Below are positions 28,501 through 52,563 of a DNA stretch of 64,000 bases, one piece after another (the first letter of the stretch is position 1; each line of letters opens with the position of its first letter). Source of the stretch: Anas platyrhynchos (taxonomy: Eukaryota; Chordata; Aves; Anseriformes; Anatidae). A model generated the notes under the pieces. That model did not search any database, was not told the origin of the DNA, and saw nothing but the letters and a program-made list of their open reading frames with translations. The stretch is from assembly GCF_047663525.1 (NCBI RefSeq), contig NC_092601.1, positions 18,995,501 to 19,059,500 on the forward strand, read 5' to 3'. The position numbers and the translations under genes were made by a program.

Positions 28501-31500
28501 CTAAAAAGACCATACATATTTGGCTTTTCATTATGTGCTAATAGTGTCCTCCAGTCTAAAGAAGAGTTCTGCTTACAGATCTGTTATCACTAGTGAACCT
28601 AAAAATACTACGCAAGTATCGAGAAATACACTTGCTTTCCTAAATCCCAAGCATATCGCATTACAGCATCACGTGGAAGCAGCTCATTAGATCACTTCTA
28701 GCTATTTTAGCAGCTTAAATCAGTACTATTTTAGGATGTCTCAGACGCACCTGCCACCCCTGCACAACCTATCCTCTCCTCTGGTTCCCTACAGCACCTC
28801 GCCCAGGTGGCTGCACGGGCACAGGACGATGCCGCAGGCTCCGCTTAACATACTGTGACACAAGCACAGTGTGACAGGCTTGGCAAAATCATTTTCACTC
28901 TCCTAGATCCTCCAAAGCCTGGTGAAACAACCAGAAAAACAGACACACCAGAAGAACTAGATTTTATTCATTATTTTAAGGCAGCGTAAGACTGTGCTTT
29001 CCTTGGGTGTGTGCTCTGCTCTCCCTCACTGTGCATCCCTGACCCGACGGGCACTCACGTGGCAGAACAGAAAAGCCCGAGGTAATCCAGCTAGAACAGA
29101 TCCCGTGGCATGTGTGTGTCTGCCTTTTATTGTTAATATTTTATCAGTCTTCTCATCTGTTTCAGCAAGCAGCAGTACAACAGCCAGAGCCAAAAGAGAT
29201 GAGAGCATGCAGCTAGAGGCACGCAAGAGGACAACTAATATTTTTTAAATCCCTCAGCTTGGAGTCCTTTAATTTCTTTCTCTGCAGCAAAAATCTGAAG
29301 AATTTTACGCATTGCCCACTCAGCAGTCATCAGGCAAGCCTGCCAGTTATGTAATACTTTCTTTCTTCTAGCCAGCAGGCTTTAGCTAGTTCTCTACTAG
29401 AAGGCACAAAACCTTATTCAGATATCTTCAAGTCAACAAAACTGAACAGGTCTAATACAAAGCAGACTTTATCAAAAAGTTTATATAAAGGTTTGAAAGG
29501 CCTTTTCCGCCTCTACTAGGGAAAAACAAAATAACTGAACTATACCTGCACTGGAAACACCCGCTGTTCTGAAAAATAGATAACTCGTCCAGAAGTTCAT
29601 TCTTATGGATTGCAGGCATGGAGAAATGCTTTTCCCTCCCACGTGAAAAGCTTAAAGTGAAATTGAATAGCTGAAATTTAAAAATGTGGCCTTTCAGAGA
29701 AGCAGGGAAGTTGGAGCCTTACGATAGCAAGGATGGCACAGCCAACGCACGGAATAAAGCCAGCCCAGCACTGCCAGACCCTACCTGAGCTACATATGAG
29801 CAGCCAGCAGCAGGCTGAGGGGACAGGTGGGACACCTGCCCGAGCCCTGCCTTCCTCCCTGGTCCTCTGCTCCCGGCCGCTGCGGAAGCCAGGCATAGCC
29901 CAGCCGTGTCATTCCTGAGCTTTCGTGTAGTCTGGAATCTGATCACAAGCGACAACGCTTTTTTAGCTGAGAGTGAGCGAGTGCTCATTGAGTGGAAACC
30001 TGCTGCTGCCCTTACGGAGCACGGCAGGCACAACAGGAAGTATCTGGGCAGCCAAACGCACCGGCCTGCTGGAAAGCACCGCAACGCCTAGGAGTAAGGC
30101 TTCAGGCACTGGACAACTGCTGCTGAGTGGCAAGGTGCATTCTTAACAGTTTCTAATCTCAGTGATTTTTAACTAATTCTTCAGACCAACACGGGATCAT
30201 CTCAGTCCCCGAGGAATTGAGATAGAGGTGAAAATATACACAGACTCTTGTCTTCTGACTGTTCGTGAGATGCAACCCCTGCTCTTACCCGGGGTCCCAG
30301 GAGCAGGTGTTCAGCCTTTGAGAACTCACCAGCAGTCTGCTGGGACACAACTGCACTGAAGGAAGCCACTACTGAGTCCTCAGTGCAGGCAAATTCAGGC
30401 CATTTTTCCTTTGGCTTTAGCAACTCTGCTTTGAAAGGTATGCAGATTAATGAGATTAACAGATGGACAAACAAAACTGACAGCTTGAACACAGTTTATG
30501 TCCATAAGCTATTCCACTTGTTGCTGCATTAATGGAAGTTGCAAATACACTGCTAAGTACAACAGTGAGCAGACCCACGCTGAAAACATAGTAGCTGCAC
30601 ATTTTTCTGTAATTGGAAGTTTGCACTATTAAAAAGATTTATGAGCTGCACAGCGCATAGATTGCGTAAGCTTTACCTTAGGGGTGCAGGAAATAGATAA
30701 ATATGTAGATACCAAGCAACTTTTGTTGATATAGCTTAGGCTGAGAAGCAGTGCTAAGGGGGCCGTTAGCTGTTTGTTTGTGGACATCTCAGATTGAGGA
30801 ATTCTACCTGAAGTGGTGCTTCCCAGTGCTGCACGTACAAAGCGGTGAAGAGGCAGCAGAAAGCTGCAGCAGCTGTGCTCCTGACTGCGCTGCTCACTGC
30901 CTCCTTGCTCTGCCTATTCCACAGCCAGACTCCACCAACACACAGGTTTTTAGATAACGCACTCCTCCTGCTATTAGTAGACAAGTGCCTTAGTATTTGC
31001 ATGCAGTTTATTTCAATCAGCCCTCGACAATTAGCTACACGAACTCTGAAAGCCTGCACATGTTCAGGAGAACAGACCTTCCCTAATCCAATCTTCTCAG
31101 ACTCTTTAAACCTGTCATTGAATTAATCTTCCTTCTAGAAGAATCTTAAGTGAATTTTCTAATTACAGAAACCTCAAACTTCATTTGGAGATAAACAGGA
31201 AATGTTTACGATGACTATTGTAAACACTGAAATGAGGATTTTCTTTTTCTTTTCATGAGTACTCCAACGTAGACAAAGGCTAACCTACAAGACCAAGCAC
31301 AAAGCAAATTTTCCCCTTGCACACGGGCATATTTTAACATTGTTTACAATTTTTTCAAATGTTTACCAATGGCAGGCACTCGAGTAAATGAAGTTTATCA
31401 TACTGAACAATTTTTTTTAAAGGATGCTTGGGTGGGTCAGAATTGGGGGTCAGATTCATAAGGGTTTTTTTCCACAGAAGAACAAGAAAAATATTAAAGT

Positions 31501-34500
31501 AGCATTTCTTTGATATCTGTAAAACAATTTGATTTTATTTTAAATAGCTTTGTAAGGTTCATGTTATATTGAAGTGCTTTAGATTCAGAGATGAGCAAAC
31601 TCATTTTACCACAGTTTTAAAAAAATTAGTTTGCAAAGTGCTATCAGTAGAAGACCAAGATGTAAAAAATGCCCTAAGTAATGAATTCTGAAAAAAATAA
31701 GACCAGAAACGATAGACAATAATAATATGGGGGAAAAATAACTCAGACCACCCATGATGCATTACTATAAATGATCAGTTTCCAGGAGATCTTCCCTTAT
31801 ACATATCAAAAGCAAGCTGCTCCGTGCTATACACAATCACTGAAGTTATTTTAACTTAACTTGCTTTAGTGTTGTGCCACACTAATGCCAATTCCAACGT
31901 ACAGATTGCCAAGGGGTTTGAAGAGCTGCTAATTATAGTTTACTATGGTACCTTTCATGCACAGCACAAGCTATTAAAAGATACGTGCAAATACTGCTGC
32001 TGAGTCGCAGCAATGTCATGTGTACGAGGCATGGAAAAAACTCTGCACGCAAGACGTACTCAAACAGTAAAACTTGTTAAGAAGCTACGGTAAGCTGACT
32101 TTTTGACTAAAAAAAGATCTAAGGCTGTTTGTGGCCTCTTCTAGACTTTAATTAGTCTGAACTGCTGCTCCCTGGTTTAAATTAGCCTAACAGCCTGCGA
32201 GGCAGATAAAGGATCCCTCCTGGTAAAGACAAGGGTGTCCACCGAGCAGTCCTGATCCTACCTGACTTCCCAGATCTAAGCTTTGCAAACCAGTTGGCTG
32301 GAATAATTTTTAATCTGTACAGTACACTAAAAGATGAAAAAAGAAATTGATGGGAACATTAATAGTTAGGTCCCCAGAGGCACAAAAGCCTAACTTGCGT
32401 AGAATTATTAGACAGTCTAACAAGTGTCATTAATTACCAACCTTTTTTTCTGTAACTAAACAGCATGACACAAACACCTCCATGGACTCATTTCTCATAA
32501 AAATTACTTGCCTACGTAGCTCCAATGCTTATTAGTGTATCATTTGAAAGCCTTTAATGACAATACTTCTGAGCATTTATTTTTGTTAGAGAACTAGAAT
32601 ACTTCCCGAGCTTCTAATCAAAATCTGTCCCTGTTCAGAATTTATTAGAGTACAAAAACTGCAAGACTTGGATATATGAATTCCCTCAGTGACACCACAC
32701 ACAATATAATCTGTTGTTATTTCTGAACCCGATACACAGCTGACCTGCTACAATGCCTACCTGCTTCCGAGGCACCCAAAGGAGAGGTGCGAGCGGGCCA
32801 GGCAGGGTACCTCATCCCTGCAAAGCTGCGAGGCAGCAAGCAGAACGCATCCCATGGTGTGCCCCTCACAAAGTGCTCAGCCCAGGCAAAGCACGCCTGA
32901 AACACGTGTGGACAGAACCGTTCTTGGTCAGCACAGGCTTGGACTTCAACGCAGATAAAGTTTTGGAGGACGTAATACCTACATTCCATTAAAAGCTATC
33001 TCAACACATAGCCTCTAAGGAATCACTGGCCACCTGAAATTCAGAATGAAGGTTGTTACTCTTTTTTTTTCCCCCCCATCCCTCTTATCCTTGAAGCCTC
33101 ACTAAGGGCTTTGAATGTCTCTTTATTCTGATACATTAACTCAGCTCCTCTGGAACTAATGATTGCCAGGTGAGCTATGCCTCTGTTCTCCTGCTCTGCG
33201 CCTGGCCCCACTTCTTTTGAATTCTCTCTCATCAGACATGAGATGCTTCGTGATGACATGCGAAGTGCCACACTCCCACCGAGACTAACCATTTATGAAA
33301 GGGGTCACTCGCCTGCTCCAGGTCAGAACGCCCCACAGAGGTTTGGGTACCGCATCCCAACAGAGGCAGTGGGGCAGCTGCCTGGTCCTGCCTCGGGCAC
33401 TGTCTCCAGCACAACTGACACCGGCTGACCCCAGCCAACAGCACCAGAGGGACCAGCACTTGAACTGCCAGTTTTCAAGGGAAGGCAAAACATCCTGTTC
33501 CATCTTCCCCTTTCCTCCATGTTTATTTATATGGACAAGTAATTGATATTTCACTTCAGGGGTTAACCAGAGCTTGCTGTTACAGCAGCATCATTTACAG
33601 AGGACCTGTCAAAAAAAAATAAAGTACTCAGTGGCAGATTGAATACTGCTCTTGTTTAAGGCATCCAGGAACGTCCACAAGATAATTGCTGGAGAGTATT
33701 TAACACCACATCTACTAATTATTGGGGAATCCTGCTCCACTTAACTAATCCCCTCTTTAGTTTCTTACGTGTATTTCATAATGCCATATAATTCTGATCA
33801 TGCAGACTCACAGGCTCTCAGAAATGCCATTCCTCTGCTTTAGCAAAGCTCCTGACCACCTTTTCTTATTCCTTCTTCTTCAGCTAAGGAGTTACTTTCC
33901 ACTGATCCCAAGTCACATACACGTGGTACAGCTGTAGAAGAAGCACGCCAGCCTTCACAAGCTGACCATAAGAAAGGTTGTATCACTCATACACAGGGCC
34001 AGCTCAACAGAACAGGCCCTTAACTACTCTAGATTTAAACATTACTTCATTAAAAATAAAATAGATATGGGTGTGCTGACCTCACCGTCACACGCCTATC
34101 CCCAGTTTTGGGGAAAAAAGTTCAGAACGAGTGAGGAAAAGAGCAGAAGAACACACCCCTTTCTGATACACCATCACAAAAAACAAGAGCCAAAGGTCAC
34201 CCAAGGAGGTAGCAGATGACACAGATGGGTGGATGTGACACACACGGTAAATGGCAGGGAGCACTCTGCACCACAGCCTCGAGTGCCACAGGTGAGCCAG
34301 CAGAGGCGAAGGGATGGGACCCTCAGCACAGCTGCCAGACGCTCTGCTGCAAGCGCTGCTTGTCTGGTGGGGCAGCCTACTTGCCAGCTGGGCCTCCCAA
34401 CGGTGAACAGGGTCCTAAAAAGCTGACCATGTCTCTTCAAGAGATTTACATGACCACTGTAATGCTTCTGACAGAGCATTTGTCTCATGGTGTTCAGCAT

Positions 34501-36502
34501 ATGGCTAACCAGCAAGTTACAGCAACGCGATACGTATCAGCCTCAAGAAACAGCCAGCTGCGACCGTCCCAACACCTCTCATAAGGACACCGTGCACCTG
34601 AAGGCAGTTCGCTTTCATTCAACTACACCTAGACAAAAAAAAAAAAAAACAGATAAAAAGCACACTGCAATTTTTTTTTTCAATGCTACAGAATTTACAG
34701 ATTTACGGAAGTCAAACTCATTTCAATTACATAAGCGTTTTTCTTTAACTTGGAAAGACAAATATTCAGGTCAGCAACAAGAGAAAGAAGTACATTAATA
34801 AGACTACAGCAGGCAAACCCCTAAAAAGGGCAATCGGGTCGATTCAAACCACTTACAGACTTTTGCATGCAATCTATATGCAAAAGAGGCAACAAGTACT
34901 GGTCAAAACTTTAAGATACTCCTCATTCTTTACAGCCTTCTCACTTCGGTTTAATTCAAAGAAAAGCTTGTATGTTCTTGGGTAAAGAATCTATACTGCT
35001 AAACGAACACTCTTAAGACAGTTTATTAAAAAACACTTTGCAATTAGACAGAGACCCAATAAGGATGTGCCAGCATTTAATGCCAACAGGAAAAAGGAGA
35101 AATGTGGTTTAAACTGAATTTAAACTATTAACGTTAAGTGTATGAAAACAAATGAGTTAGGGATAACTTTTAATGAAAAACTATTTCAGGTAGTTGTTTG
35201 TATTTTAACGAAACCAGAGAACTTTGCCGTTCCAGGCACAGGCTGCTAACACCCCAGCAGCCTGCCTGGCACGGAGCAGTCCCCACGCACGCAGACGGCC
35301 ACACCCCGGGAATCTCAGCTGGGAAACGAGCGCCGGCCGCATCTTGCGGGGATCCTCGCAACAGACACTGCTCAGCCGCGGTAGCCAAAGGTCGTAAGGA
35401 AGGTTGGAGCTTCTGCTCCCAACGCAAACACCACTATAAACACTGCTCCAGATTTAATTCTTCTTTTCCCCCTGAGGTAAGAAGTAGCCCGAGATGTTTA
35501 TCCTACTCGGTACAACACAGATTACCAGAAATTCCACTTGGGATTTGGAGCTATGGCCCAACACGCACAAGCAGGAACTCCAGTAATCACTCCAATGATT
35601 TTAAAGTGTGCTAATTTACAAAGAAAACTCTGTATGAGATGGGAATGAAAGAACACAGGATTGGTTTGGAAGTTATGCTCTACCTTACAGCAAAACAAAT
35701 GCCCTAATAAAACCTGCTACTTTGCCATTATTAGCTGACACCCTTGTCTTTTACATCCAAATAGGCTCCAAAGAAGATAAGTATTGTATTAAATGGATTA
35801 CTGGAGGAGAGATGTGAAAGCATGAACTCGAATACCCTGAACGCATACGCTTTGGGATTAAGTTTTCCTTACAATCTGAGAAGTTTCTGGAGGCCTGAAG
35901 AATAACTCCAGAGCCCTGCTCTACCCGGGGAAAGCCCCATTTGCCTTTTCGGCACACCGAGGAGCTGCAGCTCAGCGCGACCATGCCCGCGCCCGGCTCT
36001 GCTCCCGAAGGCTTCCCGGGGCCCCGCCGTCCCGAGGCTGGCGGCAGCCGCTCTGACGGGACCTCGGGTATTTTCGTCCCCCCCCGCGGCCCCCTCGGCG
36101 CGGATCGAAACAGCCCCGTGAGCAGCGGGAACAAAGGAAGCGAAAGTCACGAAGGGCAGGGAGGAAGCGCAGGGGCGGGCGGCCGGCAGCGAGCCCAGCC
36201 GAGAGGCAGCCCCGGGCCCGGTCCTGACCCCGGTCCCCCCCCAGCCCAGCCCTCCCCTCCCCGCCAGGCCCCGCTCGGGCCCCTCCGCAGCCCGCCCGGT
36301 GCCCGCTGCCCCTCGGCGGGGCCCAGCCGCGGCCGCGACCCGGCGCTGCCCTCAGCGGGGCGGCCCCGCGCGGCCCGGCCCGGCCGATCCGAGCCCCCCG
36401 GCGCGCCCCCCGGTGCCCAGCAACCCCCCCGGTGCCCCCCGGTGCCCACCTGCCCACGGTCTGGTTGGCCAGCTGCTTCATGCGGTTGAATTGCTTCTTC
36501 AT
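961..36502 (-). CDS. ARHGAP17: ARHGAP17 (RICH1/nadrin), BAR and RhoGAP protein; 19 coding exons, last exon outside window
   Basis: GTPase-activating protein that stimulates GTP hydrolysis by Cdc42 and Rac1; the mammalian protein acts at tight junctions and in exocytosis and binds SH3 proteins through its tail. Coding exons, high to low coordinate: 36450-36502, 19002-19041, 15021-15125, 14147-14223, 12953-13064, 12693-12769, 12421-12532, 11364-11432, 11118-11199, 8931-9058, 8444-8555, 7816-7897, 7270-7350, 6350-6463, 5892-5983, 5580-5736, 4098-4340, 1910-2073, 961-1572. They join in phase to 2512 nt (837 codons plus one base), all with GT-AG introns. BAR domain is about residues 1-245, RhoGAP about 253-443 with arginine finger Arg289, then a Ser/Pro-rich tail. 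Human protein is 881 aa, so about 43 C-terminal residues are missing past the left edge. The start ATG has GCC immediately 5' (G at -3) and gives the family N-terminus MKKQFNRMKQLAN. Identification is from recalled human sequence; very confident. Confidence 0.97.
1910..2073 (-). CDS. ARHGAP17: ARHGAP17 coding exon 18
   Basis: Residues 579-633 plus one base: TSKSKDNASSATPPPVRNGG, then SVNQPQNAAGPSPHSMRR, matching human GQPHNAAGPSPHTLRRA. Low-complexity, likely disordered. Acceptor TTTCAG, donor GTGTGT. Confidence 0.95.
2074..4097 (-). other. ARHGAP17 intron 17
   Basis: 2024 nt between exons 17 and 18. Open frames here are short and show no family resemblance. I see no repeat or RNA gene. Confidence 0.85.
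4098..4340 (-). CDS. ARHGAP17: ARHGAP17 coding exon 17 (probable cassette exon)
   Basis: Residues 498-578, 81 codons (243 nt), containing FGVKVMDFQANPRRCGTINR and KHTSPAFQPPLPPTEAG. Both ends are phase 2, so skipping keeps frame. Human has a 78-residue isoform difference that I recall as this segment, which makes alternative splicing here likely. The second half (AEQHPQAAVAETS...) is Ala/Ser/Gln-rich and poorly conserved. Acceptor CTGTAG, donor GTAAGA. Confidence 0.95.
4341..5579 (-). other. ARHGAP17 intron 16
   Basis: 1239 nt, AT-rich. I see nothing in it beyond short A/T runs. Confidence 0.85.
5580..5736 (-). CDS. ARHGAP17: ARHGAP17 coding exon 16 (linker after RhoGAP)
   Basis: Residues 446-497 plus two bases, with FNVSGAFVAVPPVNSNHLSH and SGTLERKRPVSMAVMEGDLL. 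The SGTLERKRP-SMAVMEGDL block matches human. A 24-A run at 5799-5822 lies in the short upstream intron 15. Donor GTATGT. Confidence 0.96.
5799..5822. repeat. Poly(A) run, 24 nt
   Basis: Twenty-four consecutive A on the plus strand in ARHGAP17 intron 15, read as poly(T) in the gene's sense. It may add to the pyrimidine-rich zone before exon 16. Length is likely polymorphic. Confidence 0.95.
5892..5983 (-). CDS. ARHGAP17: ARHGAP17 coding exon 15 (end of RhoGAP)
   Basis: Residues 415-445 plus one base: SLAEMAAATSVHVVAVIEPI-like block (VHVVAIIEPIIQHADWFFP), the last RhoGAP helix. Acceptor CCACAG, donor GTAAAT. Confidence 0.96.
6350..6463 (-). CDS. ARHGAP17: ARHGAP17 coding exon 14 (RhoGAP box 3)
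   Basis: Residues 377-414 plus two bases, with YLIKFLAKLAQNSDVNKMTP and SNVAIVLGPNLLWAKNE. Asn399 and Asn407 fall in the MTPSN..VLGPNLL block that stabilises the GTPase switch regions. Acceptor TTGTAG, donor GTAAGT. Confidence 0.97.
7270..7350 (-). CDS. ARHGAP17: ARHGAP17 coding exon 13 (RhoGAP)
   Basis: Residues 350-376 plus two bases, IQDQDKKLQELWKICNRLPK followed by HYHANF. More divergent from human (KLPPQNFVNF) than neighbouring exons but the same length. Acceptor TTCCAG, donor GTACAT. Confidence 0.95.
7816..7897 (-). CDS. ARHGAP17: ARHGAP17 coding exon 12 (RhoGAP)
   Basis: Residues 323-349 plus two bases: GALKSYLRELPEPLMTYSLY then EEWTQAA. The LK-YLRELPEPL block is the conserved RhoGAP box 2. 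Acceptor TTGCAG, donor GTAAGT. Confidence 0.97.
8444..8555 (-). CDS. ARHGAP17: ARHGAP17 coding exon 11 (catalytic arginine finger)
   Basis: Residues 286-322 plus one base, beginning GLFRIAAGASKLKKLKAALD. Arg289 in GLFR is the arginine finger inserted into the GTPase active site; it corresponds to human Arg288, the residue mutated to make a GAP-dead protein. Donor GTACTG. Confidence 0.97.
8931..9058 (-). CDS. ARHGAP17: ARHGAP17 coding exon 10 (start of RhoGAP)
   Basis: Residues 243-285, with DKWTEKPAFGTPLEEHLKRS and EIAVPIEACVMMLLETGMRE. GTPLEEHL is the N-terminal RhoGAP signature. Acceptor AATTAG, donor GTAGGT. Confidence 0.97.
9059..11117 (-). other. ARHGAP17 intron 9
   Basis: 2059 nt between exons 9 and 10, at the BAR/RhoGAP boundary. 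It contains a ten-G run at 9773-9782 and an 89-codon minus-strand open frame at 10027-10296 without recognisable homology. I regard that frame as chance. Confidence 0.8.
11118..11199 (-). CDS. ARHGAP17: ARHGAP17 coding exon 9 (end of BAR)
   Basis: Residues 216-242 plus one base: LLEAQADYHRKALTVIEKVL then PEIQAHQ, the final BAR helix. Only a 164-nt intron separates it from exon 8. Donor GTAAAG. Confidence 0.96.
11364..11432 (-). CDS. ARHGAP17: ARHGAP17 coding exon 8 (BAR)
   Basis: Exactly 23 codons, residues 193-215: DQLAADMYSFVSKEGEYARF and FVM. Phase 0 at both ends, donor GTGAGT. Confidence 0.96.
11433..12420 (-). other. ARHGAP17 intron 7
   Basis: 988 nt between exons 7 and 8. No feature recognised. 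Confidence 0.85.
12421..12532 (-). CDS. ARHGAP17: ARHGAP17 coding exon 7 (BAR)
   Basis: Residues 155-192, with YNQAHKTSGTNFQ and IDSLKEEMDEAGNKVEQCK; coiled BAR helix. Acceptor CCACAG, donor GTACGA. Confidence 0.96.
12693..12769 (-). CDS. ARHGAP17: ARHGAP17 coding exon 6 (BAR)
   Basis: Residues 130-154 plus two bases of Arg155: MEIPNIQKQRKQLAKLVLDW followed by DSARG. Near-identical to human EIPNIQKQRKQLARLVLDWDS. Donor GTAAGA. Confidence 0.96.
12953..13064 (-). CDS. ARHGAP17: ARHGAP17 coding exon 5 (BAR)
   Basis: Residues 92-129, GKMLDTCGDAENKLAMELSQ then HEVQIEREILEPL; charged BAR helix. Acceptor TTAAAG, donor GTAAGT. The first base completes the split Gly codon from exon 4. Confidence 0.96.
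13531..13536 (-). terminator. AATAAA poly(A) signal in ARHGAP17 intron 4
   Basis: Canonical hexamer on the gene's strand, immediately after the TGA that closes the tentative exon. Downstream minus-strand sequence is TG-rich (TGTGATTG, GTTATGGTGTG). Functional use is unproven. Confidence 0.35.
13540..13819 (-). CDS. Tentative alternative 3'-terminal exon of ARHGAP17 (intron 4)
   Basis: Seen in sequence: acceptor TGTTCTGCAG ending at 13820, a branch-point-like CTAATAC just upstream, then an open frame in exactly the phase left by exon 4 (Gly92, then FVLIASTSDNASFLIL...). It runs 93 codons to TGA at 13537-13539, and AATAAA follows at 13531-13536 with GT-rich sequence beyond. Inference: splicing exon 4 to this exon and polyadenylating here would give about 185 residues with a broken BAR domain and no RhoGAP. 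A donor-like CAG/GTAAAG at 13584 could instead make it an internal 236-nt exon, which would bring exon 5 out of frame to an early stop. No homology recognised for the peptide; open frames this long also occur by chance in this AT-rich DNA. Confidence 0.25.
14147..14223 (-). CDS. ARHGAP17: ARHGAP17 coding exon 4 (BAR)
   Basis: Residues 67-91 plus two bases of Gly92, beginning KKLPLTALAQNMQE. It carries one more residue than the human exon (EGSVQLSDETLLG against EASTQLEDSLLG), which shifts later numbering by +1. Donor GTAAGT. Confidence 0.96.
15021..15125 (-). CDS. ARHGAP17: ARHGAP17 coding exon 3 (BAR)
   Basis: Exactly 35 codons (residues 32-66), beginning IERRLDTVRSVCH and containing ACFQGQHGTD; BAR domain helix 1. 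Acceptor CTAG, donor GTAAGT; phase 0 at both ends. Confidence 0.97.
15126..19001 (-). other. ARHGAP17 intron 2
   Basis: 3876 nt between exons 2 and 3. It contains a CR1 remnant near 17.0 kb and a relatively GC-rich patch at about 16.4-16.8 kb with overlapping open frames on both strands that I consider non-coding. Confidence 0.85.
16990..17050 (+). mobile_element. CR1 LINE 3'-end remnant
   Basis: The sequence TGATCTCTTGAGGTCCCTTC, then CAACCC, then ATTCTGTGGTTCTGTGATT has the typical CR1 3' UTR end with its short ATTCTGTG-type tandem repeats instead of poly(A). Only the last 50-60 bp are recognisable, so the copy is strongly 5'-truncated and diverged. It lies antisense to ARHGAP17 in intron 2. 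The left boundary is approximate. Confidence 0.75.
19002..19041 (-). CDS. ARHGAP17: ARHGAP17 coding exon 2
   Basis: 40 nt micro-size exon encoding residues 18-31, AEKTEVLSEDLLQ, identical to human in this stretch as I recall it. Flanked by acceptor CTTAG and donor GTATCG; separated from exon 1 by a 17.4-kb intron. Confidence 0.95.
24716..24736. repeat. Poly(A) run, 21 nt
   Basis: Twenty-one consecutive A in ARHGAP17 intron 1. No retroposon body recognised upstream, so a simple-sequence tract is the safest reading. Confidence 0.9.
35220..35400. promoter_or_regulatory. Small CpG-rich patch upstream of the main island
   Basis: Unlike the AT-rich flanks, this stretch is rich in C, G and CpG (CCGGCCGC, GCCGCGG, CACGCACGCAGACGG). 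It includes TGCCTGGCA, resembling an NFI half-site pair. About 0.5 kb inside the main CpG island border, in ARHGAP17 intron 1. Regulatory role is inference only. Confidence 0.3.
36450..36502 (-). CDS. ARHGAP17: ARHGAP17 coding exon 1 (start codon)
   Basis: Encodes residues 1-17 and two bases of codon 18, starting MKKQFNRMKQLAN, the extreme N-terminal helix of the BAR domain. Ends GGCAG at donor GTGGGC. It lies inside the CpG island. Confidence 0.96.
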
Positions 36503-36607
36503 GGCGGCGGCCGCCCCGGCCCCCCCGGGCCCCTCACCGCGCTCCGCCGCCGCCGCCGCCCGGCCCCGGCCCCGGCCCCGGCCTCCTCCGCCCTGCTCGC
36601 GGCGCCG

Positions 36608-36628
36608 CCCGCCCCGCCCCGCCCCGCC
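36608..36628. promoter_or_regulatory. GC-box cluster
   Basis: Tandem CCCCGCCCC units, the Sp1/KLF consensus read on the minus strand, just upstream of ARHGAP17 exon 1. Confidence 0.45.
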
Positions 36629-36632
36629 CACA

Positions 36633-36655
36633 CCGGAACCCGCCGCCACTTCCGG
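36633..36655. promoter_or_regulatory. Two ETS-type sites (CCGGAA and ACTTCCGG)
   Basis: CCGGAA at 36633-36638 and ACTTCCGG at 36648-36655, in opposite orientation and 15 bp apart. These match GABP/ELK-type core motifs. They lie about 130 bp upstream of the ARHGAP17 start codon, so one may sit near its transcription start. Confidence 0.5.
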
Positions 36656-36733
36656 TCCCGCCCCCCCCACCCCGGCACCGGGACAGCCCCGGAGCCCGGA
36701 TGGCCGCCACGCCCCCCCCCCACGCTCGCAAAG

Positions 36734-36752
36734 ACTACAACTCCCGGCTTCC
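36734..36752 (+). promoter_or_regulatory. ZNF143/STAF-like site
   Basis: ACTACAACTCCCGGCTTCC matches the ACTACAAnTCCCAG-type ZNF143 motif at nearly all core positions, with CCGG replacing CCAG. Such sites are enriched in bidirectional promoters. Confidence 0.5.
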
Positions 36753-36766
36753 CTTGAGGCACGCAG

Positions 36767-36783
36767 CCACTTCCTGGGCGGGG
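36767..36783 (+). promoter_or_regulatory. Composite ETS site and GC box
   Basis: CCACTTCCTG at 36767-36776 directly abuts and overlaps GGGCGGGG at 36776-36783. Roughly midway between the two start codons. Confidence 0.4.
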
Positions 36784-36804
36784 CCGAGCAGCCCGCGCTC
36801 TCCC

Positions 36805-36893
36805 ATTGGGTGCACTGGAAATGGACGCGGCCGTAGGCCAATCGTAGCTGGGCTCCCCGAGCTCGGGCGTGCCGCTCTGCGGAGCCGACCAAT
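36805..36893. promoter_or_regulatory. Three CCAAT boxes (NF-Y type)
   Basis: ATTGG at 36805-36809 (inverted), CCAAT at 36838-36842 and CCAAT at 36889-36893. Spacings are 33 and 51 bp, in the range seen for multi-CCAAT promoters. All lie within 180 bp upstream of the LCMT1 start codon. Confidence 0.55.
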
Positions 36894-36982
36894 GAGAGGC
36901 GGCGGGGGGCGGGCCGCACCGGGCGGCGGCGGCGGCAGGGGCCGGCAGGGGGGGGCCCGCCTCGCCTCGCCTCGAGCCCTCC

Positions 36983-52147
<15,165 letters not shown>

Positions 52148-52557
52148 TGTACTTGCTCGAAGGAAGCCGTGGGCCCAGAAGCCACAGCTACTGCCTTCTG
52201 CTTGAGACAAGATCACAGAAATGATGGGACTCTGCATGTGCCAAGTCCAGTCTGCTCATCTGTGTAAGCAGTGCCAGTAAAGAAAACGACTGGTGCTGCT
52301 CATGTTGACTCTCCTGTTGGCTTTTGGTAGTTTTAACAATTTTTTTTGGCCCATTGTGAGCAATTGTTATGAGGCAAGACTCACTTCCCATTCCTGGATA
52401 TCTCTTAATGACAGACTTTTTTATGTCAGTAATTCCTGTTTAAAAGCTCACCTTCCTTAGTTTAAAACTGAAAGTAAAGTGTTCTTGGATTACATTATTC
52501 CCCTCTTTCACCTTTTTGTGGATGTGTAAATTGTATTTGTGACAGGAAGCTGAAAAA

Positions 52558-52563
52558 AATAAA
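52558..52563 (+). terminator. LCMT1: LCMT1 proximal poly(A) signal
   Basis: AATAAA about 410 nt after the stop codon, followed by GTTGGTGAG and further downstream TTTTTGTTCATTTTC, a plausible GT/T-rich element. Confidence 0.65.

Larger units (their letters stand above)
19042..36449 (-). other. ARHGAP17 intron 1, 17.4 kb
   Basis: The longest gene-internal stretch, about half the gene. Frames up to about 154 codons occur (for example 27462-27926 and 22666-23073) but none resembles a known family, and they lack splice context. Slightly GC-rich patches lie near 21.0-21.3, 25.4-25.6, 28.0-28.3, 32.8-33.5 and 35.2-35.4 kb. A 21-A run is at 24716-24736. I recognise no interspersed repeat, tRNA or other RNA gene. 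Long first introns commonly carry enhancers, but nothing here lets me place one. Confidence 0.85.

Noticed and set aside
34840..34860. GGTCGATTCAAACC resembling a tRNA T-arm
   Set aside because: No matching D-arm, anticodon stem or acceptor stem around it.
35941..36836. Overlapping plus-strand open frames (up to 182 codons) in the same island
   Set aside because: Proline/arginine/alanine-rich translations on the opposite strand of ARHGAP17 exon 1, no family resemblance, same GC-rich cause.
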